From assembly GCA_029876055.1 (NCBI GenBank), contig CM056876.1, positions 930,001 through 994,000 of the forward strand: DNA of 64,000 nucleotides. The letters run 5' to 3'. The DNA is from Madurella fahalii. Taxonomy: Eukaryota; Ascomycota; Sordariomycetes; Sordariales. The translations under genes were made by a program, and so were the position numbers. The notes below the pieces were generated by a model. It had not been told where the DNA came from. It saw only the letters and a list, made by a program, of their open reading frames with translations, and made no database searches. Shown piece after piece: positions 54,412-64,000 of the stretch; position 1 is the stretch's first letter; the number at the start of each line of letters is the position of its first letter.

Positions 54412-56454
54412 GTTGGTTAAAAGGGGGCGGGAACGTTTGTGGTTAATAAAGCGCGGACCGGGTGGAAAGAACTGGCAACAGACAAGAGTTAAAAGAATTA
54501 AAGAAACGGCATCGAGAGGAGACTCTAGCCGCGAAGAGTCTATGATAAGTTATATAATGGTTAACGCAGGTCATCATGTTATAGAAGAAACTCCTTTTTG
54601 TATCATTTATAGTAATTATTATTTTCTTAAACATTGAAGCCTAAAAGTCGCAGCGGAAAAGAACTCTGCATGGAACTTGCATAAATGTGGGAATATAATA
54701 TGGGGCTCAACGTTGCTTGAACCGCCACACTCCAGCAATTCAGCAAACACTGCCACCCAGGTTCTCCTGGGGGATAGGAATCCCTCCAGCGGCGTGGGCC
54801 GTTGTTAAATGCGGAGGACGTCACAACCAGCCACCGCCTGGTTGCACCAGGATTCACGCGTCCGGGTGTGTAATTTAACGGGCTTGGCGTGGATAGTGCC
54901 GCAGCCCGCAAGCGCGCTCAGTTACTTGTACCATTGCTTCTAATATGGTTAGCAATTGTGAGAACCTGTCGTTACGCGAGGAACTCGGCTCTGCATGAAG
55001 AGATCGTCTCGCTGTTTACCTACTGAGAAGGCCAGGTGTCCAGCTTGAGGAGCGGAAGGTATAAAATGCGGGCAATGCAATGAGTGTCCATGCACTGACC
55101 TGAAGCGACGGGCAGCGATCAGCGCTGATCGGCGCCGCTAGAGGAATTGATTTAACAGGTCTAAGATAGTTGCTAATCCATTTTACTGTTCACGGTTCAG
55201 AATAGGCAATCCTGGGGAACCTCTAGAGAGGGCACTTGGGAACTTGAGCAATTACAAACTGCGACTGATCTGAACGTTTCCAGCGAGACTGCCGGGAGTT
55301 GTCGGTTAAGCAAACCATCCGTACTGAATTAGAGCGACAGTGGCGTGCACCAGGTGTTAGCTTATTTCCTGTCACTTTGGTCCGCTTCAAATGTATCTGA
55401 GATCGAGCTTTGGTGAGTATACACATTTGACGGATATACATTATTATTATTCTTCTTCCTACACCGCTTTACCCAAGTTAGGGTGTGCCGGACCTTAGGC
55501 GGATATACATATTTGGCGAATAGTATAACGTTACATACCGAAGATTCAGGTAGGTCAGGCTCTTAAGCGTCCACCGCATATCTTCTGCGTGTTGACCGAG
55601 AGCATAGGTACCTTCTGTGGTCCAAGTAATACCGTCCCTACGTAACTTGAAGCGCTGAGCCATTGCCCATTGGGCGAGGTAAGTCAGTGTACCCCATACA
55701 CCGGATATACCTTATGTTACACTGCTGTTTTCACCTTGTACTTTACTTACTTCAAGTTACTTGCTACGAGATAGTCAATTCCAGACCAAATTGCACTATA
55801 ACTGGACCACTTCTTTGTCAATTACCCACAATAGCATAATTACACCAAGCAAGATATTCATGACACTACTAGAATTTTTCGGTGTGGGTCGTAAAGACTG
55901 TCCGGGAAGTGGGTACTGTACAATGACTTCAGACGCATTTGAATGCATCTCAGCCGCGAAGCAGTCATGTTGTTCAGTGTCAAATCCTGCCGTTCTCAGC
56001 GTCAAGAACATCTCGTCGTTGATTGTCCGGTAAATCTCACGCAGTGTACTTGGGATAATATACATACAGCTACGCAGTCGGTCCAAACTATATCGATCCC
56101 CGACCCTCAATGGGCGATGGGCACACATGAATTCAACATTGTTAATAACATTTTCGTATATTGCTGTCACAAAGCCGTGTTTCTGTTGTCATATTCGGGA
56201 AACCAGGTCCTAATTAACCATCTATTAATACCGTAAACTCAATACGAATGCAAATTCCGGGCAGAGTCCCAAATGCAGTGACCAGTGAGCCGTCCCTCAT
56301 AGCCCGCCGGACTGGTGTAATACCCGGTGAAAGCCAAACCAAGTGCAGATCTCAGACCCCGTGAGACTTCCATCATGACCTTGCCTAGGTAGTTCAAGTA
56401 TCCGATACAAGCCAACCGCACACCGGGCCCTTGACGATCCCAATCGCCTACCAC
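54412..56454. other. gene-poor gap, no supported gene
   Basis: About 2 kb. The longest frame (56170-55796, minus, 124 codons) has protein-like composition in part but no domain I recognise. TA-rich sequence at 54,530-54,640 and 55,430-55,770 suggests decayed DNA. Confidence 0.4.
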
Positions 56455-57777
56455 CTAATTGGCCGCCCCAGCCAACGCGTTGTTCCTATATGCCCTCCAC
56501 CAGTACGCGTCGCAGTGGGCCATATCATCCACTGCCCTAAACATAACGTAGCAGAAAAAGGAACATCCATGTGCTTCCATTGCTGCTACCAAGCCTCCCT
56601 GGCCTATCCAGCGCAACAACTCATCCACAGGGCGTCCTCTCGGGGTCTTTGGCCAAGTGACTCGCTTTTCCTCAACCTGCCCATCTTGATTTCCTCCTTC
56701 GGAACCTTGGGCACCAAGAGCACCCCCAGCTTGCGCACCACTGCCGCCTCCTTGCACGGTGTTTGACTGCGGAGAAGAACCGGCATCGGCCGTCTTCTCG
56801 TCTTGAGCCAGAGAATACCCGGCAGCAATCATCATCTTCTTGGCGACCTCAACGGGGGGGACAAACGCCTCCTTGATGTACGCCCTCAGCCGCTCCCACT
56901 TCCACAAACTCGGGCGTTGACGCACCCGCGGGTCGCGCTGGAGGTATGGCCCGATCGACCAGGTCCGGATGCAGAAGAGCATGAGGGTGACGTGGACCTC
57001 GGGGTACCAGAACATGGTGACGTCGTCGCGCACGTTGTCGCCGCCGCCGTTGTTGTCGTCGTCGTCGCCGCCGCTCTGGATGACAGCCGCCCCCAGCCCC
57101 ACGGCCGTCGCGCACAGGTACAGCTCCATCTGCAGGATGTGGCGCGCCATCCACACCTTGGCGTGGTCGAGGCCCCGGCCCAAGTGCGCCTGGAAACAGT
57201 CGTGGTCGGCGCTGCTCGCGCAGTGGACGCCGTCCTCGGAGGCGTTGCTTCGGACGGTGGTGTTGTACTGCGAGGCGAGGAAAACGGCGTTTGAGATGAG
57301 GGAGAAGACGTTGTACGGCTCTTCCATGGACATGGGCTTGAGGCTGCGGTCGATGTAGGCCCGCAGGATATGGAGCGGGGTGGCGTCGCAATCTTGGGCC
57401 GAGAGTTGGCCGTTGGCGCAGCGCGCGCAGCCCTTGTGTTGGCGGATCCGGATGACGGCGACGGCCATGTCCAGGCCCCGAGGACCGAACATGTGGCGGG
57501 CGATGCCCTGGAATACCGATATGTAGCTCTCGTCGTACGCCGCCTTGAAAAGCGGTGTTGCCAAGATGGCCGACACCAGGTCCACCAGGGACTCGAGGTT
57601 GGAAAGAATCTGGGCTCTGATCTCCACCGGGAGGCTCGCGAGTGTGATCTCTACCGGGAGGCCAGCCGGTGACGAGGGGTCATTTGATGGTGTATCGTAG
57701 CTCTCCGACAGCGAGAGTTCGCTCAACAGCGCAATGCAGCTCTCTATGCTGTCGGAAGATACCTAGTCGGACGACAT
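56455..57777 (-). CDS. F-box-like protein with in-frame TAG at codon 5
   Basis: The frame 57760-56455 is open and encodes an N-terminal F-box-like motif (LPVEIRAQILSNLESLVDLVSAILATPLFKAAY), which in related proteins binds Skp1 in SCF ubiquitin ligases. A long helical region follows with no WD40 or LRR repeats, then a low-complexity Asp/Asn/Gly block and a Gly/Ala/Gln-rich segment near residues 320-350. No ATG occurs in the frame before the F-box except at 57777, and between that ATG and the open frame the fifth codon (57765-57763) is TAG. A single base change from CAG or TGG would give this. An unseen intron or upstream exon could also explain it. The rest of the frame is intact for 435 codons, so decay, if real, is recent. 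Confidence 0.75.
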
Positions 57778-58738
57778 GTTGACACGGAGAGCCGGGGTCT
57801 TCGTTGCTGAAGAGGGTGGAATTGTGTATGAAAGCCGATAGAAGAGGTTATGGATCAACTGGAGGATCCGTCGGTGTTGGGAAGGATGGATGGCGGGAGG
57901 TGGGAAGAGACGGGCCGGGTTCCCAGCCCTTTAAATAACCACCTCCGTCCTCTTCACCGCGTGGTCGAAATGGACAAGGTTGATACGGGAATGGTGTGTT
58001 GAGCAGCCCTCAATAGCCAGTGAATAGGCGGGACACAGTTAGACTGTTCTGGCATATGGTGTTGAGTCATAATTCTATTGGCCTTACCTTGCCCGTCGCC
58101 GGGTAGATCCACAGGCTTACACGAACTGGCTAGGCAATAGTATGTTGTCTCTTCTCCAAATTTAACGATAAGAATTGAAAATCAGGTCATTGACCCGAAT
58201 AATTGGTGTGTTTCTTGCTGCCCCCTCGTAGTTCCAGGACTAACCACCCAGTGACCGCTGAACAGCAGGATCCGAACAAGTGAAGTCCCACTAGCATGCC
58301 GTAGGAAATATTACAGCCATTCCCGTGCTGTTTGGCATAGTATTTTGGCTGGTTTGGATGCTATTTTGGGATTCAACCTAGGCTGTTCAGTATGGACCCT
58401 GTATAGAGGAACCCACAGGCAGCGTAGTAGATACTTGAAATTCGAGGTATTATCACTAGAGCGGTAGTCCTGACTTCCAGTGGCCACGACGCCGCGGCAA
58501 TAGCGTTGAATGAGAGTAGGCTTCAAAATAGACCGGGTACAGCGTTGCCCAATGGGAAGGTCTGGACTGGCATATACGCCATACGTGAGGCAGTAGGTAA
58601 GGCAGATAGATCCACTTTACCAGCTTCTAGCAAACAAAATTCACCGGCAAAACCACCCGTCCTCAAACCGTCACATTTCTTAGTACTCCTTCACCCATCA
58701 TCCAAACAAATCTCCTCCCCCCAACCCACCCCACATCT
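57778..58738. other. intergenic, no gene seen
   Basis: Upstream of the F-box gene and downstream of the cupin gene. No gene visible. Confidence 0.4.
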
Positions 58739-59341
58739 CTAATTCCCACTAGGAGGCAGCCCCGAATTCGTCCCCAGATCCTCCCTCATCTCCTTGCCCT
58801 CCACCACGAGCTTCTCACAGTCCTGCAGCACAAACATCATGCGCGCCCACTCGGTCTGGCTCCTGTTGACCCACTGGTGCTGCGTCGCCCGCTGCACCGC
58901 CACGTCGCCGCGCCGCATGGTGTAGCACTCCCCGCTGTCCAGCACCATGTCGAGCTCGCCCTCCATGACGATGCCGTAGTCGAGGCTCTGCGTCCGGTGC
59001 ATGCCGCACGCGTAGCCGGGGGCGAAGTCGACGCAACGGAGCACCGTACCGCGCGGGTTGACCAGCCCGAGCGTGCCCGACGCCATGACGCGCTCGTGGG
59101 CCTTGAGGTCGGCGTCGTTGTTAAGGTCCGGCGGGAAGCGGGAGGTGGTGTATGGGACGGCGAACGCGAGGTTCTTGTCGTCGTACGCCTGCCAGGTGAA
59201 GGGCTCGTGCGTGTGGACGATGGCTTGGCCGGCGGCATTGTGGGTGGTTATGAAGCGGTTGGGTTGGTGGAGGTTGGAAAGGGGCTCGGTGAGGGTGGTC
59301 TTGGTGCGGGCGGAGGAAGATGAGGAGGATGTGTCGCCCAT
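58739..59341 (-). CDS. single-domain cupin protein
   Basis: The frame is intronless and encodes 200 residues. After a Ser-rich N-terminus, the chain carries NRFITTHNAAGQAIV and the two conserved cupin motifs: the first around GYACGMHRTQSLDYGIVMEG, ending in ELDMVLDSGE, and the second around MRRGDVAVQRATQHQWVNRS. The His residues in the first and second motif are candidates for a metal site, although one of the usual His pair is absent in motif 1. Cupins of this size in fungi include small oxidases, epimerases and sugar-binding proteins, and they often lie near secondary-metabolite genes; none are nearby here. No signal peptide is seen, so it should be cytosolic. The start at 59341 precedes GDTSSSSSS and has no ATG close upstream. 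Confidence 0.85.
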   Translation of the reverse strand: MGDTSSSSSSARTKTTLTEPLSNLHQPNRFITTHNAAGQAIVHTHEPFTWQAYDDKNLAFAVPYTTSRFPPDLNNDADLKAHERVMASGTLGLVNPRGTVLRCVDFAPGYACGMHRTQSLDYGIVMEGELDMVLDSGECYTMRRGDVAVQRATQHQWVNRSQTEWARMMFVLQDCEKLVVEGKEMREDLGTNSGLPPSGN

Positions 59342-60544
59342 TTTTGGTGTTGTGTTGGGATGAGGAATTGGTAAACTGCAAACTGGCGAGGGTTGGATGT
59401 CGAGATCGAGTTGTCGATGGGTCTCGAGGTCGACGAGACACGGATTACTGATATACAGAGAGGGGTAATATAATGACTGGCGCGCTAACCGCGGCCATGT
59501 CCCTTTATCTGACGAGCCGTCAGCGTTCCGCAGCGGAACGGGCGGAGGAGCCCCAATGGAAGGTCCGCCGGTTCCGCAGAAAGCATGTAAGCACTGCGGG
59601 GTTCGAGTGGGCCGTTTTACTCTGGTCCCAGCGCTCGCTGTAAAGTACTGCAAGTGTGTCTCACTTGGACGGTATCTCCGGGAACCAGCCCGTGCTGTAG
59701 TATTGCAAGAGCTGCGGCTGTATGCTCATCTGGTTTGGGTCTCGTCTGACTTAGATAGTTGGGACGAGAACATAGGGACGCCATAGCCGATAGTGGGTTG
59801 GCCGGCAGGCCGTGCGACATGGATGGACGCTGTGTCCATTGGGCAGAGGTTCCACAGACATTGCAGTTTCGGGATATTTTCCCCGCTGAGCCTTGTGTTG
59901 GAGCGGGAGACTAGGCTCGAATCGACGAAAAGATGCCATGATGGAGTTCGGATCTACCCGGTCATTTGCCCCATCAGCCGATGGGGCCAAAGCTTATTCC
60001 AACGTCGACATAGCTGTGCGGCTGTTCCAACCCCTGTCATATAGTGACAATAGGGATTTCTGGATCTTTATTTGAGCTGGGCTTCCCCGAAGTCTCACAG
60101 GCACAGTAGCAGTGCGGATGTGCCGCAGACCGTTTCCTGCAAGCACGAGTCGCGCAGGTGCGACAGCGATAACATGTAAGCAATGCTATGCGCAGTTCCT
60201 ATTCTTCACCTTACTTAGCTTGCTGGACTATGCAGTGCCGATACGCATCGCGGCGCTGAGGTTCGGTTTCTCGACGGATGCGATTTTAACGTAACTTGGC
60301 AGTTGGGTGGAAACAGTCGCAGCTACCAGGGAGGAATCATGTGGCAATACGGTGGTAGATGCACTGTACAGATACTGTACTGTATTTCCAGGGGCAGTTA
60401 CGTCACCTCGCCCTTTTACGTCCCACATAACGTGTTCAACTCGACATTGCAAGCTTCAGTACCGTAGTTACCACCTCGTTACAGGCCTCTCCGTTTTCCA
60501 ACCCGTGCAATTTTGTTGTGGCATCGAAACCGAAACCAATTATA
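59342..60544. other. divergent intergenic region, no gene seen
   Basis: About 1.2 kb between the cupin and the NAPE-PLD-like gene. No domain-bearing frame is visible. Short direct repeats such as CTGTACAGATACTGTACTGT occur near 60,363-60,382. Confidence 0.4.
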
Positions 60545-62179
60545 ATGGGAGAAACTAGGACAATACTCGCCATTGGCGGAATCACGAAATCTATACCAAC
60601 GACGGAGCCACCGGAACATCACGTTATCCCCGTCAAAGCCAGTCGCGCGGATTCCGGCTGGGCATCCTATATCCCGTCATGGGCGCCATCACCTGGACGG
60701 ACGCGTCCATCATTGCAGAAGACTAAGATTGCCGGGTTTCGCAACCCTTGGCCATCCTGGCACAAACCGACTTCCTCCGAAATGTGGGACAGCTTCCAAT
60801 GGGGCGAAGACGACGACCCATGCATCGACCAGGCATCTTCGCATCTCGATGGCATGTCCCCGCTGTCAAAGCCGGATCTAAGCAAGCGACCCCGCTTCAG
60901 CGACGTTGACGACTGGCCGAATTCCCCAGGCGCAAAAGCAGCTCGCTTGCTGCGCATCGAGGATCCCGACTTCTCATTCCATCCCGCCTCAGACCACGAC
61001 GCCAAAGCCAAGGCAACATGGCTCGGCCATGCCGGCGTTCTTGTACAGCTCCGTTCCATCGGATCACCTAACGGACGCCCCGTGCGATGTCTCTTCGATC
61101 CAATGTTCTCGATGCGCTGCTCCCCGAGCCAAGTTGCCGGGCCTATCCGCTCATACCCCCCGCCCTGCAAAGTCGAAGACCTCCCGCCCATCGACGCCGT
61201 CTTCATCAGCCACAACCACTACGACCATATGGACTACGACAGCCTCGTGTCTGTCTGGCACCACAGCCGAGCCACTGTCCGATTCTTTGTTCCACTAGGA
61301 AACAAGCAATGGCTCCTGGACTGGGGAATCCCAGCCGACCGCGTCGCTGAGATGGACTGGTGGGACTCGGTAGAGCTCACACACCCAACCAACCCCCCAA
61401 CTTCCAAAACATCAATCAAAGTCTGGTGCACCCCCGCCCAGCACAACAGCTGGCGATCCGGCGCCGACGCCGACTCGGCGCTCTGGTCCAGCTGGTGTCT
61501 GGAGCATCTCACCACGGACCAACCGCCCTACCGGGTTTTCTTCGCAGGCGACACGGGGTACCAATTCCACGCGGACCCGTCCTGGCCGCCGAAGCCTCCG
61601 TCAGGGCAGGCGCAGACAGACGAGCCCCGCCACGCCGATCAGAACGAGGAGAAATTCCCCGCGTGTCCCGCCTTCGCACAGATCCGGGAGCGCATCGGCC
61701 CGCAGCACCTCCTGCTACTCCCCGTCTCGGTGGGCGCGTCGTTTGCGTACCTGAGGAGTTTCGTCCCGCTGCCGGCGTGGATCAATCCGCTCCCGAGACA
61801 CAGCCCCGGCGTGACGGGGGCGAACCACATGCCGCCCTGGGACGCGGTTCGGGTGCTGGGGGTTATGACTGAACGCGGTTGCCGTGCCGACGGGGAAGGG
61901 GAGAGTGGTGACGGAGAGCAGAGCGCAACGCCGGTTGTGGCCGTGGCTATGCACTGGGGCACGTTCGTCACGGAGCCAGTGGAGGTGCTCAAGACGCTCG
62001 GGCAGCTGGAGTGGGCTTGTAAGGAGCATGGTGTGCGCTTCGCGAGGTCTTTTGATTCGTCGGGGTCCGTGTGGAGAGGAGGGGGGGTTGGCGGGTCGGA
62101 TGGGAGCAGTCAAGTGGGGGAAGGGACCATGGCGCCGTGGTTTGTGGCGCTCAACCATGGGCAGAGCGTTAGCATCTAG
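60545..62179 (+). CDS. NAPE-PLD-like metallo-beta-lactamase-fold hydrolase
   Basis: The frame is intronless and encodes 544 residues. The metallo-beta-lactamase fold is marked by TWLGHAGVLVQL, HNHYDHMD as the HxHxDH zinc motif, TPAQHNSWRS with the next His ligand, FFAGDTGY with the bridging Asp, and AMHWGTF with the last His. These match N-acyl-phosphatidylethanolamine phospholipase D (yeast Fmp30 type), which releases N-acylethanolamine and phosphatidate. The first 150 residues form a long N-terminal extension rich in Pro, Trp and Ser (WASYIPSWAPSP, FRNPWPSWHKP), typical of fungal members. All zinc ligands are intact. The membrane location expected from the family is not visible as a helix. 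The start is the ATG at 60545; an alternative GTG upstream is unlikely in a eukaryote. Confidence 0.88.
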   Translation: MGETRTILAIGGITKSIPTTEPPEHHVIPVKASRADSGWASYIPSWAPSPGRTRPSLQKTKIAGFRNPWPSWHKPTSSEMWDSFQWGEDDDPCIDQASSHLDGMSPLSKPDLSKRPRFSDVDDWPNSPGAKAARLLRIEDPDFSFHPASDHDAKAKATWLGHAGVLVQLRSIGSPNGRPVRCLFDPMFSMRCSPSQVAGPIRSYPPPCKVEDLPPIDAVFISHNHYDHMDYDSLVSVWHHSRATVRFFVPLGNKQWLLDWGIPADRVAEMDWWDSVELTHPTNPPTSKTSIKVWCTPAQHNSWRSGADADSALWSSWCLEHLTTDQPPYRVFFAGDTGYQFHADPSWPPKPPSGQAQTDEPRHADQNEEKFPACPAFAQIRERIGPQHLLLLPVSVGASFAYLRSFVPLPAWINPLPRHSPGVTGANHMPPWDAVRVLGVMTERGCRADGEGESGDGEQSATPVVAVAMHWGTFVTEPVEVLKTLGQLEWACKEHGVRFARSFDSSGSVWRGGGVGGSDGSSQVGEGTMAPWFVALNHGQSVSI

Positions 62180-63640
62180 AGTGTAGATGGACTGGATCTT
62201 GTTATCGGCAATCCTTGCTAGACCCTGTGAGGCCGCGCCAACCCTGCCGAGTCTACGGAGGTACTCAATCACGCCGGATTCATACTGCATTAACACCCAT
62301 CAATCGCCCTTGCAACCCTCCAATTTTCCCGTCTTAATCAGGGTAAATCATGCGGCACGGGACGGTAATTCCGTTAAATATTACAACTCGGCCTCCCAGC
62401 TGGGCGGGCTTGGGGTGACGCAGGAGGTGAGGGAAAGGGGGAGCAGCTTCTCGTAGAAAGTGGCTGTCCAACGCGGGAAAGCCTTCAATGCATGATGGGA
62501 TTTCCGCTGATACTTATTTCCCTTGCTCATATCTTGGCCTTCAAGTTGGTCAGTGGGTTATGCAAAGCGCTTACGCACGGGGAAGAGACGAAGCGCTATT
62601 AACCGAGTACCACTCTCTCAAGAAAAGGTTTGGCCACTGTCAACAGGTTTGTCCCTGGTGCAAAGGCAGAGTCACAAGGCGACGAGAAAGAGTATCGATA
62701 TAATGGCTGAGAGAAGAATAGCACCCATAATAATGTCCTAAGGCATGCTGGCACCGGTATCGCGTTAGAGCAGTATTAATAGAGCATGCAGGTAGGGAGG
62801 AAGATAGGGTAGCAGGCGAGGTAAGAAGCCTAACTATGAAGATCAAGGATCCGAGGGTGGAAGGACTAGACTGTCTGGGTACAAGTAGTATATGCGCAAC
62901 GTAGGAATAGAGTTCTTGTTGGGGGGAGAATAGTAACCTTATTGCACTCTACCTCCTTCCTAACTATCCACTATTCTCCTCTTTTATACGTATAATAAGG
63001 ACGGCCAGGCTTACTTACCCCGCCTACTGCCCTGTTTTCCTCCCTACATGTAAACTCCTTTAACACTCTAACAAGATATCCGCGCTAATCCGCTTTAGTG
63101 TTGTTATTGCCCTCAGAACGGCGCTTACACTTTCGCACACCGTCCTACTATACACCGCATAGTGTCATCACGGCGGGGATAGTACCCCGTTCTTGTTGAC
63201 AACCTAGCCGACAAAGAATTATATTCTAGCAGGAGAGAGCCGATAGGGAGGCGGTGAAGCAGGATCATATCGACAGGCGGCGACTCGGATGTTACTAGCG
63301 TGCCATGACCCCCGGATGAGGTATGGAGAGTGAGTTTACATAAGGCAGTAATGGTTGGCTCGGGAGTTCTTCCAAGGCCGACCGAGACGGAAGCTTATCT
63401 ACAATCCTCCTAACCCACAGCCTTCTCCTCGAGAGCTTTCTCGTCCGGGGATTTCTTCATTGGCCAACCCCTGGGGCTCTTTCCTTCGTCGCAGACACAC
63501 GGTATATTACGTACCCTCTCTCGATCAGGAAAGCAAATCGCGCCTCGAAAGTAGTACTAGCATTTTACCCGCTTGGTGTTAAATATGTCAAGTGTAAGAG
63601 CAACAAACGTACCAGCCGCCCTTCTCCATTTCGACCTCAA
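62180..63640. other. non-coding, repeat-like right flank
   Basis: No gene is seen. A purine-rich stretch at 62,790-62,840 is followed at 62,945-62,990 by a pyrimidine-rich one, partly complementary to it (GTAGGGAGGAAGATAGG versus CTACCTCCTTCCTAACTATCC), which may be a decayed inverted repeat. No transposase or LTR motif is recognisable. Confidence 0.4.
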
Positions 63641-63649
63641 TAGGTTTGC

Positions 63650-63985
63650 AGCTTGCCTGTGACCTGCTGAAATGGTGTAGAAACACACATTTACATCCAC
63701 ATACCCATCAAAACAGCGGGAGGAGCAAAGGTGGCCAAATGCCAGACAGACGAGATAGAGAAAACAAGCGGGGCCAGGCAACCACAACAACAGGTTCCTG
63801 CAACCCAATCGGGTCAAACAATATGTTCAGAGAGATCTCCCTCTGGTCAGAGTGTGACTGCTTTTGCACGTAAGTAAAGCGCTTCAATTGGGCTTGCAAC
63901 AAGTGTGGAAAGAAGTCTGGAATTCATCATCCAATCTTAGTAACAATGGCCAGGACAGCCCTACTTATGATGCAATAAAATAAAA
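63650..63985 (+). repeat. copy of the dispersed repeat seen at 26-27.4 kb
   Basis: It shares blocks in the same order with 27,250-27,420 and 25,985-26,400: ACCCATCAAAACA, AGGTGGCCAAATGC, CAATATGTTCAGAGAGATCT, and at its right end AGGACAGCCCTACTTATGATG. About 36 kb separates it from the other copies. No coding content is visible. The element may continue beyond the window edge. Confidence 0.65.
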
Positions 63986-64000
63986 TAAGTAAATAAACAT

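Noticed and set aside
55796..56170. 124-codon minus-strand frame as part of an NLR gene
   Set aside because: No NTPase, repeat or helical-domain motif could be recognised.
62780..63000. LTR retrotransposon terminus suggested by a purine-to-pyrimidine switch
   Set aside because: No TG...CA ends, primer-binding site or coding remnants are visible.

Overview
The window is nuclear DNA of a filamentous ascomycete (Pezizomycotina, most likely a sordariomycete). This rests on short spliceosomal introns (about 50-120 bp, GTNNGT donors and CTAAC/CTGAC-type branch sites), many secreted Ser/Thr-rich and GPI-type proteins, a HET-domain gene, ankyrin and NACHT-type sequences, and decayed TpA-rich gaps of the kind left by repeat-induced point mutation (RIP). 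The species assignment is inference; no rRNA or tRNA gene was found.

The left two thirds (about 1-42 kb) is a gene-sparse accessory region. In order it holds: a LITAF-domain zinc-ribbon protein (1.6-2.3 kb, minus); a HET-domain protein (3.06-4.94 kb); a decayed repeat-protein relic (6.0-6.6 kb); a single-pass membrane protein (7.5-8.6 kb); a relic of a NACHT NTPase (9.6-9.9 kb); a GPI-type Cys-rich protein (10.1-10.8 kb); a CFEM-like three-exon gene (13.5-14.2 kb, minus); a head-to-head pair at 15.3-19.4 kb; a DUF3176-type membrane protein (21.2-22.9 kb); a secreted protein made of five Cys-rich repeats (24.0-24.7 kb); a field of dispersed and inverted repeats (25.4-27.5 kb); an 862-residue GHKL-type ATPase (28.8-31.7 kb); a cytochrome P450 (32.2-33.9 kb, minus); an 11-exon MFS sugar transporter (35.5-38.3 kb, minus); an ankyrin protein with a fungal N-terminal helical domain (39.0-41.4 kb); and a chitin-binding Thr-rich protein (42.1-43.5 kb).

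The right third is denser and more housekeeping-like: DUG2 (WD40 plus M20 peptidase), a small hypothetical protein, TIM17, a plant-type L-asparaginase, a DUF4185-like propeller protein, a GPI-type secreted protein, an F-box protein with an early TAG, a cupin, and an NAPE-PLD-like metallo-beta-lactamase. The last 1.8 kb is repeat-like.

The most unusual locus is 15.3-19.4 kb. A plus-strand gene, spliced from five exons, joins a protein kinase domain with all catalytic motifs intact to a C-terminal YTH domain, the fold that reads N6-methyladenosine in RNA. The linker carries four SUMO-acceptor consensus sites. It is divergently transcribed, across a 386-bp shared upstream region, from a gene with a HeLo-like helical N-terminus followed by a kinase-like domain lacking the HRD aspartate and the DFG motif. 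That layout resembles MLKL. The pair looks like an RNA-reading active kinase beside an MLKL-like partner, but in this genome the partner has an in-frame TAG between its two halves. With the HET, NACHT-relic, GHKL and ankyrin genes nearby, the region reads as a fungal self/non-self or immunity neighbourhood. That functional reading is inference.
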